From the NCBI GenBank assembly GCA_023548195.1, contig JAJHZJ010000251.1, positions 558,001-622,000 of the forward strand: a DNA stretch of 64,000 nt, given 5' to 3'. The DNA comes from Bettongia penicillata ogilbyi. Its lineage: Eukaryota > Chordata > Mammalia > Diprotodontia > Potoroidae. Position numbers and translations under genes: made by a program. The notes beneath the pieces are model-generated. The model ran no database searches and was not told where the DNA came from. It saw nothing but the letters and a program-made list of their open reading frames with translations. Numbering within the stretch: position 1 is the first letter of the stretch; every line of letters starts with the position of its first letter. Of this stretch, positions 1 through 11,500 are shown piece after piece.

Positions 1-317
1 CCTCTGAGCCTGCTGAGCCTGAGAGTTATAGTGGAATTCTAGTCTGGAGTTTCTTCTTGGGTATTTGTGATGGCCAGATCAATAATCCAGCTTATCCTGC
101 TGGGCTTAGAGAGATTTCTTAAGTTACGGCCTTTTCCCAAAGCTACAAATACCATGTCCACTTGCTGAGGCTTGGGCTTCAGGCCTTGTGGTCCTCTTAC
201 ATGATGTGTCATATACCTTGGAGGATTTCATGGAAGTTTTTGAACTCACTGAGTTTTTGTTAAGATTTCTCTTTGGAGAGAGCACCACAAAAAAAAAAAT
301 AAAAATGATGCCAGTTG

Positions 318-450
318 TGAGGCCTGCCAGCCCCAGCAGCTTCAGAGGGGGGTAGTTTTTCCCCAGGTCACATAGACAGTATCTAAGTAGAATTTGATCT
401 CAGATCTTCCTGGCTGGAAATCCAGGGCTCTTTCTGCTGGGTCAAACTGA
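318..450 (+). repeat. MIR-type SINE fragment
   Basis: It resembles the MIR tail: 'ccccaggtcacatagacag', 'gaatttgatctcagatcttcc' and a closing 'aaatccagggctctt'. The surrounding 1-860 shows no exon. Confidence 0.6.
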
Positions 451-904
451 TTCTCCTGTATACACGTACAGGTATTTTATTCAATCTTGTCAGGTATATT
501 TGTGTTTTTCTGCTTTCTCTCTGTTTTCCCTGTTCTCCTGACCTTATATGTTTTCTTTTTTTCTCTCTAATCCCGGTCTGCCTTTATCAAACAGTACCAT
601 ATCTCTGTAGCAAGGTCCTTTATTCAGAGCTTTCTTGATGGCAAATTCATTTGACTGTGTGATATATTCAAGGACCTTTCCTTTTTGTTTGTTTTAAACA
701 TTAGAAAGTAAGCTGTTTGTCCAGAGGATTTCTCGAGCTCAGTTTAGAGCTTACTGTGAGATAGAGAGGGACACTCTAGGGCTGTTCTGGACTGGGTCCT
801 GTCAGATCTTCTAAGCATCCTTAACTGACCTTCTGTATTATTAAGGGCTTAGTCCTTTAACTCGTTTTATTTGTGGTTTGTGTTTTTAACCCTGGATAGA
901 GGTC

Positions 905-1090
905 TGGGTAGTTTATTTAACATTCCTCTATCAAGCTCCCTTGGTATAGCCCAAAGCAGATTAAAATGTAATTGGAAAATGTTTGACAAAAATAAGTAAA
1001 TACACAGTATAGGTAATGTTAATTTGCGATTTTCTAAGTCAACATGCCCCCTCAGGGATCTGTTACTATTTGAATTTGACCTCACTGATC
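905..1090 (+). repeat. hAT-like non-autonomous DNA element, copy 1
   Basis: It shares 'taaaatgtaattggaaaatgt', 'taggtaatgttaat', 'gattttctaagtcaa' and the end 'atttgac' with the copy at 29263-29461. Confidence 0.6.
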
Positions 1091-1094
1091 TAGT

Positions 1095-1228
1095 ATACTG
1101 TAATGCTCAACATTTTACAGATGAAGATAACTGAGACTTAAAACAGGTCAAACAATTTCTCTGTTAGAGCCAAGCCTTGAATTCAAATCTCCTGGATGTC
1201 AAGATCTCTGTTCTTCCACTCTGCCAAA
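1095..1228 (+). repeat. MIR-type SINE
   Basis: It contains 'cattttacagatgaagataa', 'gaattcaaatctcctgg' and 'ctctgttcttccactctgcc', the standard MIR 3' half. Confidence 0.65.
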
Positions 1229-1353
1229 GGACCTAACTTGGGCCTTGAACATTTATCTCGTCCAGAAAACACTGAGAAGCTTATTTTCTCTTTAATATAT
1301 TTTAGTTGCTATTGCTTGCTTTTATTTCTTCATTTCTGAATATATCCCATTTT

Positions 1354-1430
1354 ATGCGTGTGTGAATGTGTGTGAGGGCGTATGTACACATACACGTATA
1401 CACACACACATACATGCATATATATATTTC
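1354..1430. repeat. TG/CA/TA microsatellite
   Basis: Imperfect run of TGTG, CACA and TATA dinucleotides. Confidence 0.8.
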
Positions 1431-1660
1431 ATACTGTCTAGCAACTGAGGCCTCATAACTAAGTGTAAAGAAAAAGAGGGGAAGTAGGTCAGCAAAATCT
1501 CCATCTCAGCAGTTAGGCCTCTGAGGCCCCAGCCTCTGCAGAGAATAGAGGGAGGTGTATTTTCTCAACTTTTCTCCTGGGTCAAGTTACTTGGTTATTA
1601 ATGTTGCACGGCATTCAGTTTTTCTTGTTGCTTTCCACTTTTATATTGGAGCTTGTGTTT

Positions 1661-1906
1661 GGGCAGCTAGGTGGTGCAGTGGACAGAACACTAGGCTTCA
1701 AACCAGAAATGACTTCTTTTTCATGAGTTCGAATCCAGCCTTAGACACTTACTAGCTGTGTGACCCTAGGGCAAGTCACATAAGCTTTTTCGGTTTCCTC
1801 ACCCATAAAATGAGCTGGAGAAAGAAATGACAAAACATTTTAGTGTCTTTGCCAATGAAACCTCATATGAGGTCACAGAGAGTTGAACGTGACTGAACAG
1901 CAGCTT
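1661..1906 (+). repeat. Marsupial tRNA-headed SINE (MAR1/WSINE type), full length
   Basis: It begins 'gggcagctaggtggtgcag', contains 'tagctgtgtgaccctagggc', and ends with 'ggtcacagagagttgaac'. Family name by resemblance only. Confidence 0.85.
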
Positions 1907-2159
1907 AAATTTTGTTTCTTGGCTTCTTTTATTTTTGCATACTTTTATATAAAGCTTCCTATGTATCTTTCAATTTTAATATCCATTATGTCTTATGGCA
2001 TTATGTCATAGTAGCTCCATATATTCATGTACCATCATTTTAGTTATTCTCTAGCCGGTTCATGGTCCTTTCCTTTGGTTTTAGTTCTTTGTTACTACAA
2101 AAAAAGAAGGAGCAATTATTTTCTTGCTGGGAGGGAGTGTTTTCTTGCTGACTTTTTGC

Positions 2160-2300
2160 GCAAGGTGGTGTGTCACAGTGGAGAGAGTGCTGAGTTTGGA
2201 TGCAGGAAGGCCTAGTTTCAGATCTTGCTTTGACGCTCTTTATTGGTGTAACCCTGGACAAGTAGGCCTCTCAGCGTCTTAGCAGCTGCCTAGGATCCGT
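2160..2300 (+). repeat. CORE-type SINE fragment
   Basis: The pattern 'cacagtggagagagtgctg', 'atgcaggaaggcctagtttca' and 'aaccctggacaagt' matches a tRNA-derived SINE. Nothing supportable was seen in 2300-3635 beyond a short TGTA run at 3240-3262. Confidence 0.6.
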
Positions 2301-3637
2301 ATTAGATCGTAGGTGTAGGTGTGTCGTAACCTGCTCTGGTGATGAGTATTTCCACGCTGAACTCCCCCATGTTGCGGGCCATCTCCCCTAAAGCACTACT
2401 TTTGATCATCTTGCTTTAGAAGTGATCCTGAGTTGAAAAAAGGAGTATCACATGAACCTGGTAATGGCCTGTGTATCTTCCTAAGTTTGGGGAGAGTCTT
2501 GAATCATGGGTTATCTGCAGTCTTTGTCCATGGAGGTAATTGCCATTCAGGCCGATGAGATTTTAGGTCCTTGAAGGATTGAAAGTTTTTCTCAGTTCAT
2601 CTTCATCATTCTTTACTGTTGGATGAAGAGTGGATTATTATTGGCAAGAGACACTTAAGTGCCCTTCTCTAAGAAAGAATGTAAAGATTAGTGCTAGGAT
2701 GCCTCTGGTTTTCTAAAGCATTACAAATATCCTGACTTACTGTGGAATTCAAGAGGAATTTTTCTGTAGTTACCCCAAAGAATTTCTTCAGGCTGCAGGG
2801 CCCAGGTTTCTGTGATGATTTTCTTTTTCTTCCTTGGTGGTGACTGTCTCCTGCTCTGCTTAGGTCCTACCCCCCCCCTCCACTCTGTAAATATTTACCT
2901 CAGGTGTCCTTTTGAACTTTCCTACCTTTAATCTCCCTTAGGCACTAGGTAGGAAATGAGTGAGTGGGATTATGGGAGATCTGCCCTTGAAGGCTTATGA
3001 AGCTATTTCATAATTATGAAGTAGAGCTTGGCCCATGTGGAAATTTAAGGCACCCTCTTTGTTTTCCCCAAATTGAATCTATGACACATTTATTAAGCAC
3101 CTACACTGAATGTGAGAGACAGTGCCTAATTTCAGAACCGTCATGGTTAAAGGAAGCATCGCTAATTACCTTTGTAGTGGCCTTCAAGGATTCCGGGAGA
3201 AAGGTAAACCGTACAGTATTCCTGGAAGTGATACAGAAAAATGTGTATGTGTATGTGTATGTGAAAGCAATCTGTATATATTTCTCTTTGTCAGTTCTTT
3301 CTCTGGATGCAAATCGTGTCTTATTTCAAAAAGTTATCCCAAGTTTCTGCTCTGGTCATTCATTGCTGAGTAAGGAAACTGGTCCTATCCTTATGAAGTT
3401 TAAAGACTGTAGAACCAATAAGTTTTTAAGTTGTTTTTAAAGAACTTAATTTTATTACAAGGCAAAACATACTGTGCATATTTTTTAAAAAAGAAGAGTA
3501 CCTGTACAGGACCAGTAGACGTCAAGTCTTCCCAACATAGTGAAAAGCACTGAGAACCCATTGTGGTTGAGTTTGTGATCTCCAAAAGAAGTAGGTGATG
3601 CTTGGTTCTTCACTCTCTCAAGGAGATTCAAAGAGGG

Positions 3638-3802
3638 AGGCACTGTCATGGAATCCTATGAATGCTGAACTGTGAGTCTGGACACCTGGATTCTGATTCT
3701 AATTTCAGCTGTGTATGACCTTGGGCAAGGCTCTGGGCTTCATTTTCTCATCTGTAAAATGAAGTGACTGGAGTACATTATTTTTAAGATTCCCTTCATA
3801 TG
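3638..3802 (+). repeat. CORE-type (THER1-like) SINE
   Basis: 'gtgtatgaccttgggcaagg' followed by 'ttctcatctgtaaaatgaag' and 'tggagtacatt' is the standard body of these SINEs. Confidence 0.7.
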
Positions 3803-3924
3803 ACAACATGATGTGATCCTTAGTTGATGGTTAATATAATGCAGGCTAAGTTGCAGAAGTAATCCAGTGGATGGTCACTCTTTAATCTGAGAAGTTTTTT
3901 TTTTTTATAAGTGAGTTCTAAGCA

Positions 3925-4340
3925 CATTTTGCAAGGAAATGAAAGACCTGAGAGGTGTAAGGGGACCTTTCCAACCTCTTTATTTTATAGATGAGGAAAC
4001 TGAGGGCCATAGATTAATAGGAAGGTAAGTATGGGGTAGGGATGGGGAGGGCTGGAGAGAGAAAGTGTTCTAGATCATAGATGTAGATTTAGAAGGAACC
4101 TTACAGACTCCTTATTTTAAAGATGAAACTGAAGCCTAGAGAGGTTAAGTGATTATTTTTTTCCGAGATCACACACAAGTAAAATAAATAGCTGAGCTAG
4201 GATTTGAATTTAAGTCTTCTAATTCTTATCATCAGTGTACTTGGCATGGTCAGAGACACAGATATAAGAATTAGCATTTGTCTAAGGATGCACAGGAAAT
4301 AAGTGGCTGAGCTGGGATTTGAACTCAGGTCCTCTGCAAT
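3925..4340 (+). repeat. Two or three MIR-type fragments in tandem
   Basis: 'gatgaggaaactgag' near 3990, 'agatgaaactgaagcctagag' near 4122, and 'gagctgggatttgaactcag' near 4310 mark successive MIR-like 3' halves. Confidence 0.65.
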
Positions 4341-4568
4341 AGGTAGGTGGTACAGTGGATAGAAGTGAGGAAGACTGAGCTTGCCGAGTTCAAATGTGGC
4401 CTCAGATAACTTGGTAGCTGTCTGACCCTGGGGAAGTCGCTTAACTCTGTCTGCCTTAGTTTGTTCTTCTGTAAAATGAGCTGGAGAAGAAAATGGCAAA
4501 TTACTCCAAGAAAACCTCAAATAAGGCTACAAAGAGTCAGACATGACTGAAAAATGACTGAACCGTAA
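4341..4568 (+). repeat. Marsupial tRNA-headed SINE
   Basis: Head 'ggtaggtggtacagtggat', middle 'tgtaaaatgagctggagaag', tail 'acaaagagtcagacatgact'. Confidence 0.85.
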
Positions 4569-4861
4569 CCTCTGCAACAGCACCTTTCATAGCATACTCG
4601 GAGGCAAAGATACAGGATTGACCAGCGAATTAGCTTGGTTAGTATAGTGGGAAGGGAACAAAGCAGATGTAAGCTGATGAAATTAGGGAGCATGCTCGTG
4701 AAGGATTTTGAGCCCTGTCTTCTTGGTAGCCACAGGAAGAGAACTTGGGGAATTTTCTTTCATAATTTCCCATCTTAATCTTTTTTTTTTCCCTTCCTAA
4801 GCTGTTATCTCTCTCCTCCATTTCTGTTTTGACAGCCTTTACCGTTTTGCTCTGAGAGTGG

Positions 4862-5109
4862 GCAACAAGGGGATGCAGTGGATAGAAGGTTGGCCCCTAC
4901 AGTCAGAGTGACTCATCTTCCTGAGTTCAAATCCAGCCTCAGATACTTGCTAAATGTGTGACCCTGGGCTAAGTCACTTAACCCTCTTTGCCTTAGTTTA
5001 CTTATCTGTAAAATGAGCTGGAGAAGGAAATAGCAAACCACTCCAGTATTTTTGCCAAGAAAACCCCGAAAGGGGTCACAAAGGGTTGAACACAACTGAA
5101 CAATAACAG
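4862..5109 (+). repeat. Marsupial tRNA-headed SINE
   Basis: Head 'ggatgcagtggatagaagg', tail 'ccgaaaggggtcacaaaggg'. It ends about 360 bp before the first TSPAN14 coding exon. Confidence 0.85.
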
Positions 5110-5467
5110 TTCTGCTCCAGTTAATGAAGACAGTTAATTATTTCTTAATTCTTTTTCCTTTTGAAAAGCCACGTCGGAATCTGTTCCCCTCATACTTATA
5201 TCTGGCATCGGTAGGAAGCCAGTGCCCAGATTGGCATGCCACCCTCTTTCCCCAATCTGTTACCAACTACAGTAAATTCACACAATTGAACCGTTTCCTT
5301 CATTTTAATTTCATGGAGTGACTCACTGGCTAGCTGGTTGTGAGTTTTTCTTTTCTATTTTAGGCTCCCCTTTGATCTCCTGTAGTTGGGGGAATGGACT
5401 GGTGGTTTGGGTGTTAGAAGTTTTTAAATGTCATTTGTTAACTCATTTCTTTCTTCTTTCTGTGCAG

Positions 5468-5565
5468 GCCCTGTTTTCCAGAAGATGCACTATTACAGAT
5501 ATTCTAATGCTGAAGTCAGCTGTTGGTACAAATATCTCCTGTTTAGCTACAACATTGTTTTCTGG
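5468..5565 (+). CDS. TSPAN14: TSPAN14 first coding exon (17 nt of 5' UTR plus codons 1-27)
   Basis: A pyrimidine tract and 'tgtgcag' acceptor end at 5467, the ATG is at 5485, and the donor 'TGG|gtgagtgg' follows 5565. Because the exon starts at a splice acceptor, at least one further upstream non-coding exon must exist. It was not recognised in 1-5467 and may lie outside the window. The exon encodes the cytoplasmic N-terminus with Cys13 (a likely palmitoylation site in tetraspanins) and the first half of membrane segment 1, ending in NIVFW. Confidence 0.95.
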
Positions 5566-8500
5566 GTGAGTGGAAGAGGATTCTGGTGGGGCATTTCTTC
5601 TTTCTTCTCTGAGGCTCTCCGAGCAGTAGCTGGAGTTGAGGGCCCCAGAGGAGGTGTTGATTAAACTGGGAGTTTTGGCAGGAGTGTACATAGTTCACTT
5701 CGTTCAGGCTCAAAGGGAAGGTTGGAAGGAGCTCTTTTAAAGGTTCAGGAAATGCCTCAAGAGGCCACATGTTGGCTTATTTCTTCATTATTCACACTTC
5801 CCATCTGGGCAAGAAAGTGGGTAAAAGAAAAGAGAGATTCATTAAAGAATTGCTTCATTTTTTTTCCACAGTCTCAATTTTTTTTTACAAATGGCTCTTT
5901 GTTAATATTTCACTACTTTGAATAAGTGAGCACTTAGGGAGCTGAGATAGTGAAAATGGGATACTTTCAGAAGGAATCTGGGCATTGTATAGGGCTAAGT
6001 TGGGGCATCAAGGAAGGTGTATTATGTGCTGAAGGGGACCTTTGACCCTGGAGAAAATAGAGTCCTCCTCTCCTCTACACTGCTTTCTGCCCCAAATTAG
6101 ACTTGCCTTGGCTACAGTACCTCCATGCAGGTAGTATTCAAGGACATGGAATTATGGGTTGATATGGGGAGAGAGCTCTTTTTGAGACAGAGAACCTGGA
6201 TTCAATTCATAACTCTACCTTTTAACTTTCTTATATGACCCTAGGAAAATCACTTAAGTTCTGTTTTCCTCTATTTCCTCATCTTTAATTGGACTGGATC
6301 AACCCTGTGATCTCTACCAGTTCTAAATCTATAATCCTGTAAGCTTCCTCAACCACCAGACCTGTCTACCCTCCTGACATCAGAACTGGTATTTTTGACC
6401 CTTAAACGTGTACTACTCTTCTGGGAGCAGGAAATAATTTCAAACTTGAGAACATGACTAGTCCACTGTTGAATGGGTGTAGCATATAAAGAAAAATGTT
6501 TTCCCAGCAGCGCCTCCTGAGATGGCAGAACTGTAATCTCAAAATTACAGTGCTTTGACATCTCCATGGTAATTAAAGAAACCACACCACCCACCACCAT
6601 GTTTTAGTGTGATTTCCATGGGTGGTTGACACTTAGATCAGGCCAAGGAGCCTCGGTCCTCTGATCTTTCTTATATATATACAGCAGCGAGTTCCTCCAT
6701 AGTACTCATTTTGTCTGATGCAGTTTTTAAAAATTCCATCTTGTTCAACTCCGGCTGCATACATACTTCCTTTCCCCTTATAAAATCCTGGTCATCTGTT
6801 TTCTAAGGTTTTTTTCCTTCTATTTTTCCTTCTTTTCCTTTCACATCATCTTTTGGCTCCTTGAGTCTTGTACTAGGTTTACCAGTAACACATTGGAAAC
6901 ACCAAATTCAGATAGCAAAAGTTCATTACTCTGAAATTATAGCAGGTTTATTTCATGATTGAAGGCAGCTGCAATGTTATCAGTGTTCTGCAGAATTGGA
7001 AATGTATTTGACTGAGAGTTAATCATTTTTCAAGTTAGCATGCAATGTTAGGACTCAAAAGTAAAGAAATAACGTAGCAGAAAGGCTGGCTTTGGAAATG
7101 ACAGAATTGAGAGAGATGGCTTTTTCTGAAGAGAGGCAATGAGGCCCACAGCCCTGTTAGGTTCATAATAGTCTCTTGCCTTAATCTGTGAGAATATAGA
7201 GCAGGGGGCTAAGTGGATTTCCTATACTAGGGGTGGGAAGGTGGGATTAATATTGAAAAGGAACAAGACTGACATTGCAGATGCTAGGGGAACTGCATTG
7301 GATTTGGAGTTAGAAGCATTGAATTCAAATTCTGGCTTAGATTGTTTATTTTGACCTTACTTTCCTCATCTATAAGATGAATGAGATTAGATGGTGTCTG
7401 AGTTTCCTTCTGTTTCTTGATTAATGATTCTGGAATGTCCTCCAAGTTCTTAAAATTCCAGCTTTAAATCTTTGTGATCACCTTTAGAAAGAGAGGCAGG
7501 ATTAGGGGTATTAGAAAGAGCCATAGACCTGGAGTCTTGAGTTCAAGGGTCGAACTTGGGTACTAAACTTCTGAACTTGGATTACTTAGGGTTGCTAGAC
7601 CTCAGTTTTCTTATCTGCAAAATGGGGATAATATTCACTGTACATTTCCAGCAGATCCAGGGATCTGCTGGAGCCAGCTCTGATTGGAGAGTTGACTGTT
7701 AAATTTTCACCATGAACATTTATTTATACTCTGGAAATCAAAAACAGGCTACAAATCATGATTTGACTTACCTTTTTATTGATCTCCTAGACTGAAGAAG
7801 ATGATGGAGAAAATATTAAAAGAATTCTGAGCACGCCCCTTGTTCCTTTCCCAGACGTGATTGTTAAGGCTACAATAGTAGGGTAATAGTAAGATTTAGA
7901 TGAATAAAGAGGTGAATGTGCTTTGTAACAAGTTTTTAAAGTAACCTGGAGATTTTAAATCTTTACCTTCAGTGGATAAGCAGGATTTTAGATTCAGTCA
8001 GAAAGGGACCTTAGACATCCTCTAGGCCAACCCTCTCATTTTACCAAGGAAGAAACTGAGGCCCAGAGAAGTTAGATGGCTTGTCCAAGATTAAACCAGT
8101 AATGAGTGTTGGAGGTGGGATTTTAACCTAGGTCTTCTGATCCCAAATCTAGTAGTTTTTTCCATTCTGCTTCACTTGCCTCAGTTTTTATTATCACTTC
8201 ACTTCTGCCATCTCAGTCCTGCCTTACTTTAATTGTGAGGATGGCTACCTACTATGATTTTGGGGATTGCTACCTCTCTCCCTCTTAGTAGATGGCCTTT
8301 GAAGGAGATAGTGGCTGAAAAATATCCTCATATGACTAACCTAGACAGGATCCTCTATGAACTGAGCTGTCCTCAGACTAGGCCAGACAGACAGACATTG
8401 TCTGTCTCATCCTCCACATCGAGGTTGTACTACAGCTTGTTTTCTGCTGAGAAGCCAGAGTTGGCTGTCTGTTTCAATGAGGCATCAAATGAAGACTTGA

Positions 8501-11500
8501 TTGTATGTTATTAGAAGGGATTTTCATTTGGCATAATTGTAGATCATTGGTACTGAGGGATTTAGTTTTAACCAGATGAGTTGTTTTTTTAAAGGTGAAA
8601 TTTTCCTTTGGACATTTTATATCAGAGGGATGTTAGACAAATGCTATGTTATGTTCTGAATAGAGAGACAGCTGATATTGTGAAAACAGCTCTGATTTGG
8701 GAGTTTCAAGGACCTGGGAATCCTGGCTCTGGTATTTTGTGGCTGTGGGCCCTGGAGGGTCCTTATGGAAGCTCTCCTGAATTCAAGTCTTGAACCTGAG
8801 CACTGAACTAGCTATGTGATCTTGTCTTACTGTTGCTAATGTTTCTTCTGGACTTCAATTTCTTCATCTGTAAAATGAGGGGATCGTACTGGATGATTTC
8901 TGCATCTTTTCTACCTCTGAAGTGGGCTTCAGTGATCTCATTATTTGTCCACTTTAAAAAAATCACCCCATTGATATGTTAATTCTGAGTCTTACCTAGC
9001 CAGCAGTTAAATTTCACATTTAATCAGAGAATTAGTAGGGAAATGTATTAGAAAGAAAGACAGGCCAGAAGAGAGATGATTGGGAGAGTACGGGGTCCTT
9101 TTTAACTTTCCTCATTTGATTCAGTGAGCTGACTTGTCTGTCCTTCAATTCAGCTGACATCTGTGACGGTATCGCTACCGTCTTCGCCAGAGATGAGCTA
9201 ATTAGACAATACTTGGGCTGAACCCTTTCTTGGACATGTTTCAAAGATGGGAGTAGTACATAAAAGGAGAGAGACTGTCTTTGAATGCATTAAGTGAGAA
9301 GTAGTAAAAAATGAAATTGGTAGCATGACATAATTTGCCGTGTTGGTATTCAGGATTTATAACCTTGTTGCCATAAACATGCCAGAGTAAGAATATGCAG
9401 GTATCAGCTATTTTCTTTGAGTAATGCTTCCTTATTAGCACCGGTAGAGGACAAAATGTTTATTTCAAGTAAAGTATTTATTAACTTTTATTAAGGATAG
9501 TATTTATTGCTCTAAAGGCTAGTTATGAAGAAAGGCAAAAAATAGCCCTTAGTCTCAAGGAGTTCATGAAGGTCTTTTGAGGTAGACATTGTGTAAACAA
9601 TTACGTAGAAACAAGATGTAGACAGGATGAATCAGAGATAATAACAATAGTTAGAATTAGGGAGAGACCGAGACGGAGGCGCTTTATTGGCATATAAAGT
9701 GTCGTGCATGGTATCTCACTGGAAGCTCACACAACTCTGTGACAGAGGTGATATTATTGTCTCCATTTTACAGATGGAGAAACTGTGACTGAGATTCGTT
9801 AAATGTCTTGCCCAGGGTCATACAGGCAGTAAATTGCTGAGGCAGAATTTGAACTTGCATCTTGGTGACTTTAACTGTAGTATTCTTACCTGTTGGGCCA
9901 CCTAACTGCCTCAGTTGATAACCTTGGAGAGAAGGCATTAGCATTAAAGAAGATGAAGAAAGATTTCTAGCAGAAGGTGAAATTTTAGTTGACACCCAAA
10001 AGAATTCAGGGAAGTCCTAAATGAGGAAGAGGAGAATTTTAGGCATGGGGTATCCAGTGAAAATGCTCAGTGTTGGGAAGTAATGTGTCTTATGTCAACA
10101 TGAATAGCAAGGAAGCCATTGTCACTGAATTGCACACTATGTCAGAAGATTGAAGAAATGGGAAGATGCCAAGTTATCAAGGGTTTTGAATGCTAGGATT
10201 TTTTTTTGATCCTGGTCATGATAGGGGACCATTGGAGTTGATTGAGTAGAGAGGAGTGACATGGTCAGACCTGCTATTTATAAGAACAGTTTAGCAGTGG
10301 AGAGGAGGATAACCTAGACTGGGGAGGGACTGAGAAGTAGGAAGAGCAGCCAGCAGACATCTGCAATAGTTCAGGCATGAGGTGAGATTGGCCTGCTTCA
10401 GAGTGGTGGTGGTGAGACGATAGGAAGGAGAATATCTGAGAGATATGTAGAAGTTAGAAGTGACAGAATGTGACTCGATTAGAGATGGGGACTGAGGGAG
10501 AAAATGAGGAGTCAAGGGTGACATTCAGGTTTGAAGCTGGGTGACTGGGGAAATGGTATCCTCAGTAGCAATGTGGTTGTGGGGAAGAGGGGGGAGGGTT
10601 TGGGAAGAAAGAGGAGTTTGGCTTTGGACGTGTTGAGCTTATGATGTCTATGGGACTTCTAGTCAGAGATATCTCATAAGCAGTTGGAGATACGGGATCA
10701 GGAGAGAGGTTAGGGCTGGACAAATAGAACAAGAAGATCTGAATAGAGATGATCATTTAATCCAAGGGAGCTGATGAAATCATTAAATGAAATAGTATAG
10801 ATGGAGAAAAGGATCCAGGACAAAGTCTTGGGAGGCATTGATTGTTAGTGGATATGACCTGTAAAAAGGTCCAGCAAAGGAGAATGAAAAGAAAAGGTCA
10901 GACAGGTAGGAGGACTGAGGGAGAGCAGTGTTATGATACTGTAGAAAGAAGAAGGTATCAAGAAGAAAGGGGTTAATTGCTAGTATGAAAAGCTGCAAAG
11001 AAATTGAGGATAACTGAGAAAAGGCCATTAGATCTGGCAGTTAAGAAATTACTGGTAACTTTGTAGAGAGCTGTTTTACTTGAGGAATGAGATTGGAAGC
11101 CAGACTGCTGACTTCTGACTGCTGAAAGGAAATGGAAGTACCCATTGTAGATGGCCTTCTCAGAGAGTTTAGCCACAAAAAGAAAGAGAGCTATAGCATG
11201 CATAGGCCAATCAAGTGAGGGATTTTTGAGGATGAAGGAGAGATGGGCATGTTTGTGTGAAGTAGGGAGAGATTGAAGATTAGGGAGAGAGTGAGGATGA
11301 TAGAGGGGGCAGTCTACTGAGATGATGAGATGGAATGTAGAAGATTTAGCTTTGGTATTGGGTTTTGCTTTGGTTTATTTGGTTTTCATATGAGATAGGG
11401 CTGGTAGAAATCATCTGAGTGTTCGTTTCTCTTCATATCAACTTTTGACCAGGTCATGAGTGCATGAGACAATCGTGATTGTATTAAATCATAAATCTAA

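Noticed and set aside
2997..3440. 147-codon open frame on the + strand
   Set aside because: It includes a TGTA microsatellite and an L2-like 'tttattaagcacctac' piece; composition is unlike a protein.
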